A stretch of 64,000 bases of DNA from Sphingomonas aquatilis (GCF_014196115.1 NZ_JACIDB010000002.1:62001-126000); one strand, 5' to 3'; positions 27,088-37,631 are shown, numbered from the stretch's first letter. Made by a program: numbers and translations. The notes: a model not told the origin generated them from the sequence alone.

Positions 27088-28010
27088 GGCGCGAACAGGC
27101 TGCGGACGCTGGAGGGCGCGCGGGCGAGCAGGTCGGCGGCAAGCTCCGCGGCAATGAGCGCGCCGTCGGTGCCTTCGCCGGTGCCGTCGACGTGGAGGCT
27201 GCCGTCCTCGGCGATCAGTTCGGCGCGTAGCGTCAGCATCTCGCCCGACAAAGCGGCAAGCGCGGCGACGGGGGAGTGGCAGTCGGCGCCCAAGGCGGCG
27301 AGCAGCGCGCGTTCGGTCAGGACGCAGGCGCTGGTCGCGGGATCGTCGATCGCGGCGACGGCGATCATGGCTTCGTCATGGCTGGCGAGCACCTCGATCC
27401 CGACGGCGCCCTGGGCGGGGGCGGGCAGCATCTCGTCGGTCGGGATCGCGCGGCCGACGCCGTCGCGCCCCAGCCGATCGAGTCCGGCGGCGGCGAGCAG
27501 GGTGGCGTCCGCCTCGCCTGCGGCGAGCTTGGCGAGGCGCGTGTCGACGTTGCCGCGGAACAGCACGACCTTGAGGTCCGGGCGCAGCCGCAGCAGCTGC
27601 GCGCGGCGGCGCGGCGAGCTGGTGCCGACGACGGCGCCGCGGGGCAGCTCCGCGACGCTGTCCGCGCCGATCAGCCGGTCGCGCACGTCGGCGCGCGGCA
27701 GCATCGCGGCGATGCGGATCTCGGCCGGCCGGATCGTTTCGACGTCCTTCATCGAATGGACCGCGGCGTCGATCTCGCGGGCGACGAGCGCCCGGTCGAG
27801 TTCCTTGGTCCATAGCGCCCTGCCGCCGATCTCGGCGAGCGCGCGGTCCTGCACGCGGTCGCCGGTGGTGCGGATGACGACGAGGTCGATCTCGTCCGGC
27901 GCCCAGCCGTGGGCGGCGCACAAAGCATCGCGGACCATATTGGCCTGGGTCAGCGCCAGCGGCGATCCGCGCGTGCCGAGTTTGAACCTGATCGCCATCG
28001 TTTCATCCAT
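27084..28010 (-). CDS. hemC: Hydroxymethylbilane synthase (porphobilinogen deaminase)
   Basis: Joins four porphobilinogens into hydroxymethylbilane. The 308-residue protein has '[17 protein letters not shown]', '[20 protein letters not shown]' and 'SMKDV', '[19 protein letters not shown]', '[20 protein letters not shown]'. '[20 protein letters not shown]' carries the Cys of the dipyrromethane cofactor site (C-H/D context). ATG 28010 opens the frame; the in-frame ATG 27998 ([11 protein letters not shown]) is equally likely. It leads the hemC-hemD-COG4223-GNAT series and is divergent from tsaD across a family F repeat. Confidence 0.96.
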   Translation of the reverse strand: MDETMAIRFKLGTRGSPLALTQANMVRDALCAAHGWAPDEIDLVVIRTTGDRVQDRALAEIGGRALWTKELDRALVAREIDAAVHSMKDVETIRPAEIRIAAMLPRADVRDRLIGADSVAELPRGAVVGTSSPRRRAQLLRLRPDLKVVLFRGNVDTRLAKLAAGEADATLLAAAGLDRLGRDGVGRAIPTDEMLPAPAQGAVGIEVLASHDEAMIAVAAIDDPATSACVLTERALLAALGADCHSPVAALAALSGEMLTLRAELIAEDGSLHVDGTGEGTDGALIAAELAADLLARAPSSVRSLFAP

Positions 28011-28013
28011 TCA

Positions 28014-28100
28014 CACCCTCACCCTTCCGGCGCTGCGCGCCTCCCTCCCTCTCCCGCCGGGAGAGGGAAGAGCCGCCAAAGGCGGCGAAGGGTGAGGGTG
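28014..28100. repeat. Palindromic repeat family F, copy 1
   Basis: CACCCTCACCCTTC (28014 on) and GAAGGGTGAGGGTG (to 28100) form the outer arms, with CTCTCCCGCCGGGAGAG in the centre. A second copy is at 55535-55616. It lies between the hemC and tsaD starts, where promoters are expected. Confidence 0.88.
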
Positions 28101-28177
28101 TTTTACAATCCTGCCGCCAGCCATGCCCAAACCCCCACCCTTCGACAACCTCCGTGCGGCGCGATAGAAGGCCGGCC

Positions 28178-29206
28178 ATGCCCCCCCGGATCATCCTCGG
28201 CCTCGAATCCTCGTGCGACGAAACCGCCGCCGCGCTCATCACCAGCGACCGGCAGGTGCTCAGCCACCGGCTTGCGGGACAGGAGGCGGCGCATGCGCCC
28301 TTCGGCGGCGTGGTGCCCGAAATCGCGGCGCGCGCGCATGTCGAGGCGCTGGAGCCGCTGGTCGCAGCGGCGCTGCAGGATGCCGGGCTGCGGCTGGATC
28401 AGGTCGATGCGATCGCGGCGACCGCGGGGCCGGGGCTGATCGGCGGCGTGATGGTGGGCCTCGTCACCGGCAAGGCGCTGGCCCATGCCGCGAACAAGCC
28501 GTTCGTCGCGGTCAATCATCTGGAGGGGCATGCGCTGAGCCCGCGGCTGTCCGATCCGGACCTCGCCTTTCCCTATCTGCTGCTGCTGGTATCGGGCGGG
28601 CATTGCCAGCTGCTGCTGGTCGAGGGTGTCGGCCGCTATCGCCGGATCGCGACGACGATCGACGATGCCGCGGGCGAGGCGTTCGACAAGACCGCGAAGC
28701 TGCTGGGCCTGGGCTTTCCCGGCGGGCCGAACGTGGAAAAGGCGGCGGCGCTGGGGCAGCCGGTCGTGCCGTTGCCACGGCCGCTGAAGGGATCGGCCGA
28801 GCCGCATTTCTCCTTCGCCGGCCTCAAGAGCGCGGTGGCGCGGGCGGTGGGGCATCATGCGCCCGAGGATATCGCCGCATCCTTCCAGGCGGCGGTGGTC
28901 GATTGCCTGATCGACCGGACGCGGCGGGGAATCGCCGGTGTCGAAGCGACGGCACTGGTCGTCGCGGGCGGGGTCGCGGCGAACGGTGCGGTGCGTGCGG
29001 CGTTGCAGGCGCTCGCCGCCGAGCATGGCCTGCGCTTCGTCGCCCCGCCCCTGTGGCTGTGCACCGACAATGCCGCGATGATCGGCTGGGCGGGGGCGGA
29101 GCGCTTCGCCGCCGGGCTGACCGATCCGCTCGATACGCCGGCGCGGGCCAGGTGGCCGCTCGATCCGGGGGCAGAGGCGGTGCGCGGTGCGGGGGTGAAG
29201 GCGTGA
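28178..29206 (+). CDS. tsaD: tRNA N6-adenosine threonylcarbamoyltransferase
   Basis: The catalytic subunit for t6A37 in ANN-decoding tRNAs. 342 residues, starting [20 protein letters not shown]. It has the metal motif '[11 protein letters not shown]' (HxxxH), '[10 protein letters not shown]', '[20 protein letters not shown]', '[10 protein letters not shown]', '[16 protein letters not shown]' and '[11 protein letters not shown]', all in family order (ASKHA fold). ATG 28178 is chosen over 28154 because it gives the family N-terminus. It precedes gpsA on the same strand with a 150-base gap holding a family E repeat. Confidence 0.97.
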   Translation: MPPRIILGLESSCDETAAALITSDRQVLSHRLAGQEAAHAPFGGVVPEIAARAHVEALEPLVAAALQDAGLRLDQVDAIAATAGPGLIGGVMVGLVTGKALAHAANKPFVAVNHLEGHALSPRLSDPDLAFPYLLLLVSGGHCQLLLVEGVGRYRRIATTIDDAAGEAFDKTAKLLGLGFPGGPNVEKAAALGQPVVPLPRPLKGSAEPHFSFAGLKSAVARAVGHHAPEDIAASFQAAVVDCLIDRTRRGIAGVEATALVVAGGVAANGAVRAALQALAAEHGLRFVAPPLWLCTDNAAMIGWAGAERFAAGLTDPLDTPARARWPLDPGAEAVRGAGVKA

Positions 29207-29245
29207 CGCGTGACGCGTGACGGCAATGGCATGATGTCTTATCCC

Positions 29246-29331
29246 CGTTCGTGCTAAGCCTATCGAAGCACGGCCATCCGCGAACGCTATGCCCGCGGCA
29301 CGGTGCCCTTCGACAGGCTCAGGGCGAACGG
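29246..29331. repeat. Palindromic repeat family E, copy 2
   Basis: CGTTCGTGCTAAGCCTATCG at one end and CTTCGACAGGCTCAGGGCG at the other are inverted versions of each other. The left arm is less well kept than in the copy at 10712. It ends 25 bases before gpsA. Confidence 0.75.
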
Positions 29332-29356
29332 AGTGTGTGAGGTTGGGCGTCCAGGG

Positions 29357-30343
29357 ATGAGCAGCATGAAGATCGGGGTCATCGGCGGCGGCGCCTGGGG
29401 TACGGCACTGGCGCAGGTCGCGGCGCATCGCGGCGAACCGGTGACGCTGTGGGCGCGCGAGCCGGAGGTGGTGGCGGGGATCAACGAATCCCACGAAAAC
29501 CGGCTGTTCCTGGCCGGTGTGCCGCTGTCGCCGTCGATCCGCGCGACGTCCGATTTCGGCGACCTCGATGCAGCGGATGCGCTGCTGGTCGTCGCGCCGG
29601 CGCAGCATGTGGGCGGCGTACTCGCGCAGGTCGACGTCGGTACGCGGCCGCTCGTGCTGTGCGCCAAGGGGATCGAGGCGGGGACGCGGCGGCTGGTGGG
29701 TGAGGTGGCGACGGCCGTCCATCCGCAGGCGCCGATCGCCGTGCTCTCCGGCCCGACCTTCGCGCATGAGGTGGCGGCGGGCCTGCCGACCGCGGTGACG
29801 CTGGCGGTGGCGGACGAAGCGCTGGGCGAGGCGCTGGCCGCGCGGCTCGCGGCGCCGCACTTCCGCCCCTATGCCAGCCGCGACGTGATTGGCGCGGAAA
29901 TCGGCGGGGCGGTGAAGAACGTGCTCGCGATCGCGTGCGGCGTGGTGGAGGGCGCGGGGCTGGGGCAGAATGCGCGCGCGGCGCTGATCGCGCGCGGCTT
30001 CGCCGAGATGACGCGCTTCGGCCTGGCGCGTGGCGCGCGCGCGGAGACGCTCGCCGGCCTGTCGGGGCTGGGCGATCTGGTGCTGACCTGTTCGTCGACG
30101 AGCAGCCGCAATTTCTCGCTGGGGTTGGGCTTGGGGCAGGGGCGCGCCGCGGCCGATCTGCTCGCCGACCGGCGGACGGTGGCGGAGGGCGCGTTCACCG
30201 CACCGGTGCTCGCCGAGGCGGCGGCGGAGGCCGGCGTCGACATGCCGGTGACCGCGGCGGTGTGCCGCCTGCTCGATGGCGCCCCCGCGGCGGACGTGAT
30301 CGGCGCGCTGCTCGCCCGCCCGCTGCGCGCCGAACTGGGCTGA
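29357..30343 (+). CDS. gpsA: Glycerol-3-phosphate dehydrogenase [NAD(P)+]
   Basis: Makes sn-glycerol-3-phosphate for phospholipids. About 328 residues with 'IGVIGGGAWGTALAQVAA' (NAD-binding), 'LCAKGIEAGTRRLVGEVAT', 'AVLSGPTFAHEVAAGLPTAV', 'EIGGAVKNVLAIACGVVEGA' (catalytic Lys) and 'GLSGLGDLVLTCSS'. ATG 29357 or ATG 29366 could be used; AGGGA fits the second slightly better. The N-terminal extension back to 29303 is repeat sequence and is not coding. Confidence 0.96.
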   Translation: MSSMKIGVIGGGAWGTALAQVAAHRGEPVTLWAREPEVVAGINESHENRLFLAGVPLSPSIRATSDFGDLDAADALLVVAPAQHVGGVLAQVDVGTRPLVLCAKGIEAGTRRLVGEVATAVHPQAPIAVLSGPTFAHEVAAGLPTAVTLAVADEALGEALAARLAAPHFRPYASRDVIGAEIGGAVKNVLAIACGVVEGAGLGQNARAALIARGFAEMTRFGLARGARAETLAGLSGLGDLVLTCSSTSSRNFSLGLGLGQGRAAADLLADRRTVAEGAFTAPVLAEAAAEAGVDMPVTAAVCRLLDGAPAADVIGALLARPLRAELG

Positions 30344-30573
30344 TCGCGCCACAATCCGAACGCTGCATGAACGAGTGCGTCGTGCGGGCGGGCGTTCGGC
30401 GCCCGCGTCGCACGGCTCGGCGTGGCGAAAGGGTGAGTGATGCTTTCCTGTCACAGCGGTGACAAAATGGTATGCAAAGGTATCACTGCGGTATTGACGC
30501 CGTCTCCCGGATAGGAAAACTTGTCTGACGTAAAGAGGCTCCATGGTAGCGAGCCTCGGTGAGAGGCAAGGCT

Positions 30574-33500
30574 ATGATTGGGAAGAATGGGGTTTCGCTC
30601 GTGGCGCTGGCAGGCAGCCTGGCGATGGTGAGCGCACCCGCGCTGGCACAGACCACCACGACCGACGATACCAATATCGGACAATCGCCGCAGGAAGCCG
30701 CCGCCAAGGCCGCGACCGCCGCGGGCGAGACGCCGCCGGCCGCACAGCCGGGTGGCGATATCGTCGTGACGGGCACGCGCATCGTTCGCCCCAACGTCAC
30801 CGCCGCCGCGCCGATCACCTCGGTCACCTCCGCTGACATCCGCGCGCAGGCCGCGGTCAACGTCGAGGACGTGCTGAACCGCTTGCCGCAGATCGCGCCG
30901 GACGCGCAGCAGACCTACAACGATTCCGACGGGCGCCAGCGCATCAAGCTGCGCAGCCTGGGCTTCGAGCGCACGCTGGTGCTGATCGACGGCAAGCGCC
31001 TGGGCACGCAGAACGGCCAGGACACGGGCATCATCCCGGCGACCCTGCTGGAGCGCGTCGACGTGCTGACCGGCGGCGCCTCGTCGGTCTATGGATCGGA
31101 CGCGGTTGCGGGCGTGGTCAACTTCGTCCTGAAGAAGGATTTCGAAGGGCTGCAGCTCGACGCCAATTACAATTTCTACAATCATAACAACAAGGACACG
31201 GTCGTGTCGCCGTTGGCGCGTGCGGCGGGCTTCACGTCGCCGCGTGGCTGGACCAACGACGGCGGCCGGGCCGACCTGACGCTGACCGCGGGCCACGGCT
31301 TCTTCGACGACAAGGTCCATGTCAGCGGCTTCGTCAATTACAAGAACACCGACGAGATCGCGCTGACCTCGCGCTCGAACGCCGGCTGTTACCTGACGCA
31401 GCTGCAGCTCAACGGCCCGCTGTCGTGCGGCCTGACGCCGAGCAGCTCGACGAGCGGCCTCATCACGCCGCAGTCGGGCCCGAATGCCGGCGCGCAGCTG
31501 GTCAACAACCCCAATGGCACGCGCACCTTCGTGCCGTTCGGCGCGGGCCAGGGCAATGCGTCCAACTATTTCAGCGGCTATGCCTATCAGCGTCCCAGCG
31601 AGCGCGTGAACGCCGGTGGCTTCGTGACCGCCGAGCTGGCGCCGGAGGCGGAGCTCTACGCGTCGGGCCTGTGGTTCCGCGACAAGTCGTACACCAACTA
31701 TCCGACGATCGCGAGCGGCACGGTCAACGTGTCCTGCGCCAACCCCTTCCTGTCGGCCAGCCAAGCGACCGCGATCGGTTGCGGCGTCGCGGGTGCGACC
31801 AGCGTGCCGGTCAGCCTCGCCTATCGCCTGGGCGAGATGAACGACCGCCCCGACACCTTCGTCAACACCGGCGTGCGCCTGACCGGCGGCGTGCGCGGCA
31901 AGGTGGGCGATGCGTGGACCTATGACGTCGGCGGCGTCTATGCGCGCAACCATCAGGATTATATCCCGAGCTTCCGCACCCCCGGCAATCTGCAGAATGC
32001 GGTGAACGTCGGTGGCACCGCCGCGAACCCCGTCTGCGCGAGCGGCGCGGCAGGCTGCGTGCCCTTCGACATCTTCAGTGCGGGCGACACCAATCCGGCG
32101 CTGATCAGCTATCTGTTCACGACGGGCACGTCGCAGACGACGGGGACGCTGTACGACGTGCTCGCCAACGTCAGCGGCGACCTGGGCAAATACGGCATCA
32201 CCTCGCCGTTCGCCGAACAGGGCGTGGCGATCGCGCTGGGCGCCGAATATCGCATGGACACGCTGAAATCGACCGCCGACGCCAGCTATCGCAGCGCGCT
32301 GGGCGGCACCGACAGCTATCTCAGCCAGGACGTGTGGGAAGCCAACGCCGAAGTGCAGGTGCCGCTGATCGAGCACAAGCCGTTCGTCGAGCTGGCGCAG
32401 GTCAACGGCGGCTATCGCCTGTCGAAGTACAGCAGCAATCCGTCGACCTTCAACACCTGGAAGATCGAGGGCATCTACGCACCGGTGAAGGACATCACCT
32501 TCCGCGCCTCGTTCAACAAGGCGCAGCGCGCGCCGACGGTGGTCGAGATCCGGCAGGCGACGAACATCGACTTCGCCGCCGGCGGTGCGGGCACGTTCAA
32601 CGACTTCTGCGCGCCGACGCCGATCCCCGGCCCGAATGGCGTGACCTATGGCGCGCCGCTCGCCTCGCGTGAGGTGTGCCGAGCGACCGGCCTGTCCGAC
32701 GCGCTATATGGCAGCACCAGCCTGTTGTGCAGCAACGGCACGACGCCGAACGGCACCGCAGCCTGCACCGTGCGCTCGGGCGGCTTCACCGCCGATCCGG
32801 AGACGGCGTACACGCAGACCTATGGCCTGGTGCTGAAGCCGCGGTTCGTGCGCGGCCTGGTGTTCTCGGTCGACCGGTATCGGATCAAGATCGACAACTC
32901 GCTGGGCTACAACGATTACAGCTATTACACCGATGGCTGTCTGCGCTCGGGCGGCGACCAATTCTTCTGCCAGGGCATCGTCCGCAACGCGAACGGCACG
33001 TTGTTCTCGAACGCGGCGAGCAACCCGACGACGGGCTTTATCCGTCAGGGCACCAGCAACTATTACACCTCGATCGCGCGCGGCTATGACTTCCAGGCGC
33101 AATATCCGATGGAGCTGGGCAGCGCGGGCCGCATCGACTGGAGCTTCAACGGCTCGCTGACCACCTTCGCCGGGGGCCAGGATTCGCCGGTGCAGCCCGA
33201 GCGCAACTGTGCGGGCTATTACGGCAACGGCTGCGGCCAGCTGATCCCGAAGTGGAGCCACGGCCTGCGCGCGACCTATACGACCGAAGGGCGCGGCTTC
33301 AGTGCATCGTTCAACTGGCGCTATGTGGGGTCGCTGACCAACGCCGACAATTCGGGTGATCCGGCGATCGGCGGCACGGCGGCGCGTGCACGGACGAGCT
33401 ATTACCGGGTCGCCCCGGCGAATTACTTCGACCTCGCGCTCAACTTCGCGATCGCCAAGCAGTTCTCGCTGCGCCTGATCGCGAACAACCTGCTCGACAA

Positions 33501-33618
33501 GGCGGCGCCGATCGTGCCGGATTCGTACAATATCAGCCTGGCCCGCGGGAACACGATCCCGCAGCGTTATGACTCGCTGGGTCGCAACATCGCGATCGGG
33601 ACGACGATCAACTTCTGA
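30574..33618 (+). CDS. TonB-dependent outer-membrane receptor 1
   Basis: 1014 residues. The signal peptide (MIGKNGVSLVALAGSLAMVS, cut near ALA/QT) is followed by a low-complexity Ala/Pro/Gln extension, the plug domain ('GDIVVTGTRIVRPNVTAAAP', 'LRSLGFERTLVLIDGKRLG', 'ERVDVLTGGASSVYGSDAVA') and a large barrel ending 'SLGRNIAIGTTINF'. The substrate is unknown; sphingomonad receptors of this size with this plug often serve oligosaccharides or peptides. ATG 30574 follows GAGAGGCAAGGC; the GTG at 30559 is less likely. Upstream (30344-30573) there are two GGTAT boxes near 30472-30485 but no operator I can name. A strong terminator follows. Confidence 0.93.
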   Translation: MIGKNGVSLVALAGSLAMVSAPALAQTTTTDDTNIGQSPQEAAAKAATAAGETPPAAQPGGDIVVTGTRIVRPNVTAAAPITSVTSADIRAQAAVNVEDVLNRLPQIAPDAQQTYNDSDGRQRIKLRSLGFERTLVLIDGKRLGTQNGQDTGIIPATLLERVDVLTGGASSVYGSDAVAGVVNFVLKKDFEGLQLDANYNFYNHNNKDTVVSPLARAAGFTSPRGWTNDGGRADLTLTAGHGFFDDKVHVSGFVNYKNTDEIALTSRSNAGCYLTQLQLNGPLSCGLTPSSSTSGLITPQSGPNAGAQLVNNPNGTRTFVPFGAGQGNASNYFSGYAYQRPSERVNAGGFVTAELAPEAELYASGLWFRDKSYTNYPTIASGTVNVSCANPFLSASQATAIGCGVAGATSVPVSLAYRLGEMNDRPDTFVNTGVRLTGGVRGKVGDAWTYDVGGVYARNHQDYIPSFRTPGNLQNAVNVGGTAANPVCASGAAGCVPFDIFSAGDTNPALISYLFTTGTSQTTGTLYDVLANVSGDLGKYGITSPFAEQGVAIALGAEYRMDTLKSTADASYRSALGGTDSYLSQDVWEANAEVQVPLIEHKPFVELAQVNGGYRLSKYSSNPSTFNTWKIEGIYAPVKDITFRASFNKAQRAPTVVEIRQATNIDFAAGGAGTFNDFCAPTPIPGPNGVTYGAPLASREVCRATGLSDALYGSTSLLCSNGTTPNGTAACTVRSGGFTADPETAYTQTYGLVLKPRFVRGLVFSVDRYRIKIDNSLGYNDYSYYTDGCLRSGGDQFFCQGIVRNANGTLFSNAASNPTTGFIRQGTSNYYTSIARGYDFQAQYPMELGSAGRIDWSFNGSLTTFAGGQDSPVQPERNCAGYYGNGCGQLIPKWSHGLRATYTTEGRGFSASFNWRYVGSLTNADNSGDPAIGGTAARARTSYYRVAPANYFDLALNFAIAKQFSLRLIANNLLDKAAPIVPDSYNISLARGNTIPQRYDSLGRNIAIGTTINF

Positions 33619-33640
33619 TCGGTGCGTTCGGTATGAGAAA

Positions 33641-33673
33641 AGGCCCGTCGGAGCGATCCGGCGGGCCTTTTTT
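33641..33673 (+). terminator. Rho-independent terminator of TonB receptor 1
   Basis: GGCCCGTCGG-AGCGAT-CCGGCGGGCC (one G-T pair) followed by seven T, 23 bases after the stop codon. Confidence 0.92.
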
Positions 33674-33692
33674 GTGTCCCGCTACCCTTCGT

Positions 33693-33788
33693 CGTCATTC
33701 CCGCGAAGGCGGGAATCCAGACACGCTAGCGTCGCGCCTCCAGCCGAAACGTCAGAGGTCATGGATTCCCGCTTTCGCGGGAATGACG
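33693..33788. repeat. Palindromic repeat family B, copy 1 (inverted)
   Basis: CGTCATTCCCGCGAAGGCGG and its complement enclose a core reading 'CTCCAGCCGAAACGTCAGAG'. The copy at 53082-53177 has the same core on the other strand. Confidence 0.9.
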
Positions 33789-33829
33789 GTGTGGGTGTGG
33801 GTGTGGGCGAGGGTGTCGGTTGGCGTCCC

Positions 33830-35089
33830 TTATCGCGCCAGTTCGCGCCAGCCGATGTCGCGGCGGCAGAAGCCGTCGGCGAAGTCGATGGCGTCGACGC
33901 CGCGATAGGCCGCGTCGCGGGCGGCGCGGATGTCGGGGCCGGTGGCGGTGACGGCCAGGACGCGGCCGCCGGACGCTGCCAGCGTATCGCCGGACTGCTT
34001 CGTGCCTGCCTGGAAGACGATCGCGCCGGTCGCTTCCGCCGCATCGATGCCGCGGATCGCGCCGCCGGCCTTGGGGGTGCCCGGATAGCCCGCTGCGGCG
34101 AGGACGACCGTCATTGCGGTGTCGTCCGAAAAGGCGATGTCGCCGAGCAGCGCGAGCCGGCCTTCGGCGGTGGCCAGCATCACGGCAAGCAGATCGCCCT
34201 GGAAGCGCATCATCAACACCTGGCATTCGGGGTCGCCGAAGCGGGCGTTATATTCGATCAGCTTCGGACCCGTCCGGGTCAGCATCAACCCGGCGTAGAG
34301 GACGCCGCTGAACGGCATGCCTTCCTCCCGCATCGCCTTGACGGTGGGCGCGACGATCTCGGCGATCGCACGCTCCTCCAGGTCGGGGGTGAGGACGGGG
34401 GCGGGGCTGTAGGCGCCCATGCCGCCGGTATTGGGGCCGGTATCGCCCTCGCCGACGCGCTTGTGATCCTGCGCGCTGCCGAACGGGAGGAGCGCGGTCC
34501 CGTCGGTCAGGACGAACAGGCTGGCCTCTTCGCCCTCCAGGAATTCCTCGAGCACCACGGGCGCGTCGCCCTGCGCGAACATCGCGTCGAACGCCTGCGC
34601 CGCCTCCGCCTCGCTGGTCGCGATCACCACGCCCTTGCCCGCGGCGAGGCCGTCCGCCTTGATGACGACGGGATAGCCGAAGGTCGCGGCGAGGGCGGCC
34701 TCCGCGTCGCGACGATTGTCGACGCGGACATAGCCGGCGGTCGGGATGTCGGCGCGGCAGCACAGATCCTTGGTGAAACCCTTCGACCCTTCCAGCTGCG
34801 CGGCGGCCTTGTCGGGGCCGAAGACGGGGACGCCTGCGGCGCGCAAACTGTCGGCAAGCCCATCGACCAGCGGCGCTTCGGGGCCGATCACGACCAGGCC
34901 AATCGCTTGCGCCCGCACGAAATCGATCACCGCGGCGTGATCCGTCGCGTCGAGGGCGACGCACGTCGCATGCTGCGCGATGCCGGGGTTGCCTGGCGCG
35001 GCATAGAGCGTATCGAGGGTCGGCGATTGCGCCAGTTTCCACGCCAATGCGTGTTCGCGGCCGCCTGAGCCCAGCAGCAGGACGTTCAT
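33830..35089 (-). CDS. purD: Phosphoribosylamine-glycine ligase (GARS)
   Basis: The second step of purine synthesis, an ATP-grasp enzyme. 419 residues starting [20 protein letters not shown], with '[11 protein letters not shown]', '[20 protein letters not shown]', '[20 protein letters not shown]', '[17 protein letters not shown]' and '[19 protein letters not shown]'. ATG 35089 shares two bases with the ATG of divergent xseA: both start codons lie in one CATG. Its Shine-Dalgarno (AGGA) is inside the xseA coding sequence. Other pur genes (purK-purE) are 16 kb away. Confidence 0.97.
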   Translation of the reverse strand: MNVLLLGSGGREHALAWKLAQSPTLDTLYAAPGNPGIAQHATCVALDATDHAAVIDFVRAQAIGLVVIGPEAPLVDGLADSLRAAGVPVFGPDKAAAQLEGSKGFTKDLCCRADIPTAGYVRVDNRRDAEAALAATFGYPVVIKADGLAAGKGVVIATSEAEAAQAFDAMFAQGDAPVVLEEFLEGEEASLFVLTDGTALLPFGSAQDHKRVGEGDTGPNTGGMGAYSPAPVLTPDLEERAIAEIVAPTVKAMREEGMPFSGVLYAGLMLTRTGPKLIEYNARFGDPECQVLMMRFQGDLLAVMLATAEGRLALLGDIAFSDDTAMTVVLAAAGYPGTPKAGGAIRGIDAAEATGAIVFQAGTKQSGDTLAASGGRVLAVTATGPDIRAARDAAYRGVDAIDFADGFCRRDIGWRELAR

Positions 35090-36527
35090 GCCAGAGTTCC
35101 TATCCGATACCGATGATGCCCGGCTGCTAGCCGAGGAGCGCCCCGGCGACAACGCGCTCGCGCTGTCGGTGGGCGAGCTGAGCTTCAAGCTGAAGCGGAT
35201 GGTGGAGGGCGAGTTCGGCCACGTCCGGCTGCGCGGCGAGATTTCGGGCTACAAGCGGGCCGCCTCGGGCCACGTCTATCTGGCGCTGAAGGACGATGCC
35301 GCGGTGATCGACGGCGTGATGTGGAAGGGGCAGGTGAACGCGCTCGCCTTCGCGCCGCAGGACGGGATCGAGGTGATCGCGACGGGGAAGCTGACCACCT
35401 ATCCCGGCCGGTCCAAATACCAGATCGTCATCGAGCGGATGGAGCTGGCCGGCGCGGGCGCGCTGATGGCGCTGTTCGAGAAATTGAAGGCCAAGCTGGC
35501 GGGCGAGGGGCTGTTCGATCGCGAGCGCAAGGTCCCGCTGCCCTATCTGCCGCGCACGATCGGGGTGGTGACGTCGCCGACCGGCGCGGTGATCCGCGAC
35601 ATCCTGCACCGGCTGGAGGATCGCTGCCCTAGCCATGTCATCGTCTGGCCGGTCAAGGTGCAGGGGCAGGGCGCGGCGGAGGAGGTGGCGGCGGCGGTGC
35701 GCGGCTTCAATGCGATCCCCGCCGATGGCCCGGTGCCGCGCCCCGATCTCGTCATCGTCGCGCGCGGCGGCGGGTCGATCGAGGATCTGTGGGCGTTCAA
35801 CGAAGAGGTGGTGGTGCGCGCGGTCGCGGACTGCACGATCCCGATTATCTCGGCCGTAGGGCATGAGACCGACACGACCTTGTGCGATTTCGCCGCCGAC
35901 CTGCGCGCGCCGACGCCGACTGCGGCCGCCGAGCTGGCGGTGCCGGTGCTCGCCGACCTGCGCTACACGATCCAGAGCCATGGTAGCCGGACGCAGCGGT
36001 GCGCCAACCGCTATGTCGAGCGGGGGCGCGAGCGGCTGACCGCGCTTGCCCGGCTGTTGCCGAAGCGCGAGGCGCTGCTGGGGCCGCAGCGGCAGCGCGC
36101 CGACGACGCCGGGCAGCGGCTGGACCGGGGGCTCGAGCGGCGGGTGACGCTGGCGCGCGGCAGCCTCGACCGGTCGGCCGGCGCGCTGCGGCCGGCGGTG
36201 CTGGAACGACAGGTGGAGCGCGGGCGCGAGCGGCTGGCGGCGACGTGGCGGCTGGTGCAGTCGCTCAACCCCGATGCGGTGCTGGACCGTGGCTATGCAC
36301 GGGTGACGGCGCGCGACGGCACGACGCTGTCCTCGGCGGCGGCGGTGCGCGCGGCGGGCGCGGTGACGCTGCGCTTCCGCGACGACAGCGTCGATGCGGT
36401 GGTGGGCGATGAGGCGCCGGCGCCTGCGCCCGCTCCAGTACCCCCCAAGGTTGAGCGCCCCAAGGTTGAGCGCAAGGCGGCGCGCGCCTATGTCGCCCCC
36501 ACGCCCGACCAGCCGACGTTATTGTGA
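35088..36527 (+). CDS. xseA: Exodeoxyribonuclease VII large subunit
   Basis: 479 residues. It has an N-terminal OB-fold ('[20 protein letters not shown]', '[19 protein letters not shown]') and the nuclease core ('[20 protein letters not shown]', '[16 protein letters not shown]', '[20 protein letters not shown]', '[13 protein letters not shown]'), then a coiled-coil region with three repeats of 'RGRERL'-like sequence and a C-terminal '[18 protein letters not shown]'. The Pro-rich tail contains a small tandem duplication ([12 protein letters not shown]). The partner xseB is not in the window. The start overlaps the purD start. Confidence 0.96.
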   Translation: MPEFLSDTDDARLLAEERPGDNALALSVGELSFKLKRMVEGEFGHVRLRGEISGYKRAASGHVYLALKDDAAVIDGVMWKGQVNALAFAPQDGIEVIATGKLTTYPGRSKYQIVIERMELAGAGALMALFEKLKAKLAGEGLFDRERKVPLPYLPRTIGVVTSPTGAVIRDILHRLEDRCPSHVIVWPVKVQGQGAAEEVAAAVRGFNAIPADGPVPRPDLVIVARGGGSIEDLWAFNEEVVVRAVADCTIPIISAVGHETDTTLCDFAADLRAPTPTAAAELAVPVLADLRYTIQSHGSRTQRCANRYVERGRERLTALARLLPKREALLGPQRQRADDAGQRLDRGLERRVTLARGSLDRSAGALRPAVLERQVERGRERLAATWRLVQSLNPDAVLDRGYARVTARDGTTLSSAAAVRAAGAVTLRFRDDSVDAVVGDEAPAPAPAPVPPKVERPKVERKAARAYVAPTPDQPTLL

Positions 36528-36555
36528 CGGCTGGGCTCTGATACGGACACAAGAC

Positions 36556-36756
36556 ATGCTCGTTTCCAATTCCGATCGGCCCGCGCGGCTGCACTATATG
36601 GCCAATGGCTTTCGCGTGCTGGCGCCCGGTGATCATGTCATCTGCGCGGTGAGCGGGGCACGCGTGCCGATCGATCTGCTGCGTTATTGGAGCGTCGCCC
36701 GGCAGGAAGCCTATGCCACCGCCGCGATCGCCAGCGAGGCGATGCGCCCGCAATGA
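36556..36756 (+). CDS. DUF2093 small protein
   Basis: 66 residues: MLVSNSDRPARLHYMANGFR, then 'VLAPGDHVICAVSGARVPID', 'LLRYWSVARQEAYA'. This matches DUF2093, a family of unknown function typically found right after xseA in alphaproteobacteria. It lies 28 bases after xseA and overlaps the M23 peptidase start by four bases (ATGA). Confidence 0.9.
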   Translation: MLVSNSDRPARLHYMANGFRVLAPGDHVICAVSGARVPIDLLRYWSVARQEAYATAAIASEAMRPQ

Positions 36757-37631
36757 GGCGTGCCGGCCCGGTGCTGGCCGTGCTGCTGGCCGGGAGCGTC
36801 CCCGCCGGTGCGCAGATCGTCCGTCAGCCCGAACCGCCGCTGCCTGAGCTGGCGGGCGCCTCCGCGCTGCGGCTGGAGGGCGCGCCGGTACAGGGCGGAC
36901 TGGTGCGCGGTCACGTCCGCCCCGGCACACGGCTGACGCTGGACGATCGTGAGGTGGCCGTCGCCGCGGACGGGTCGTTCGTCCTCGGCTTCGATCGGGA
37001 TGCACCCGCCACGATGCGGGTCGCCGAGCGTGTCACGGGACCGGCCGGCACCGCGCTGGGCGCGGTCACGACGCTGACCGTCGCGCCGCGGGCGTGGCGG
37101 ATCGAGCGGCTCAATACCCTTCCGCGCTTTCCGGCGCCCGATCCGGTGATGGCGCAGCTGCGCCCGCCCGAACTCGCGCAGATCGCTGCGGCGCGCGCGA
37201 TCGAGACCGACGCGCAGGGGTGGCGGCAGCGTTTCGTCTGGCCGGCGATCGGCCGCATTTCGGGCTGGTTCGGGTCGCAGCGCGTCTATCGCGGCGAGCC
37301 GGGGGCCTATCATTCGGGCACCGACGTGGCGCTGCCGGTGGGCGCGCCCGTCGTCGCGCCGGCGGACGGCGTCGTAATCCTGGCCGCGGATCACCCCTTC
37401 ACGCTGGAGGGCAATCTGCTGATGATCGACCATGGCATGGGGCTGAACAGCGCGTTCCTGCACCTGTCGCGCATCGACGTGGCAGTGGGCGATCACGTCC
37501 GCCAGGGGCAGGTGATCGGCGCGGTCGGCAAGACCGGGCGGGCGACGGGTCCCCATCTCCACTGGAGCCTGCGCTGGCGCGATGCGCGCCTCGACCCGAT
37601 GCTCGTCGCGGGGGCGATGCCGGCCAAGTAA
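36753..37631 (+). CDS. M23-family peptidoglycan endopeptidase
   Basis: 292 residues with a signal peptide (MRRAGPVLAVLLAGSVPAGA/QI). An N-terminal beta-rich region (residues 25-125) precedes the LytM domain: 'YHSGTDVALPVGAPVVAPAD' with zinc ligands His and Asp, 'NLLMIDHGMGLNSAFLHLSR' and 'TGRATGPHLHWSLRW' with the HxH pair. All four motif residues are kept, so it is likely an active cross-link hydrolase in the periplasm. It ends the xseA-DUF2093 series; a small terminator overlaps its stop codon. Confidence 0.94.
   Translation: MRRAGPVLAVLLAGSVPAGAQIVRQPEPPLPELAGASALRLEGAPVQGGLVRGHVRPGTRLTLDDREVAVAADGSFVLGFDRDAPATMRVAERVTGPAGTALGAVTTLTVAPRAWRIERLNTLPRFPAPDPVMAQLRPPELAQIAAARAIETDAQGWRQRFVWPAIGRISGWFGSQRVYRGEPGAYHSGTDVALPVGAPVVAPADGVVILAADHPFTLEGNLLMIDHGMGLNSAFLHLSRIDVAVGDHVRQGQVIGAVGKTGRATGPHLHWSLRWRDARLDPMLVAGAMPAK

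Noticed and set aside
28103..30544. An 813-codon open frame on the minus strand across tsaD and gpsA
   Set aside because: No domain or signal, Arg/His/Gln-rich composition, and antisense to two clear housekeeping genes.
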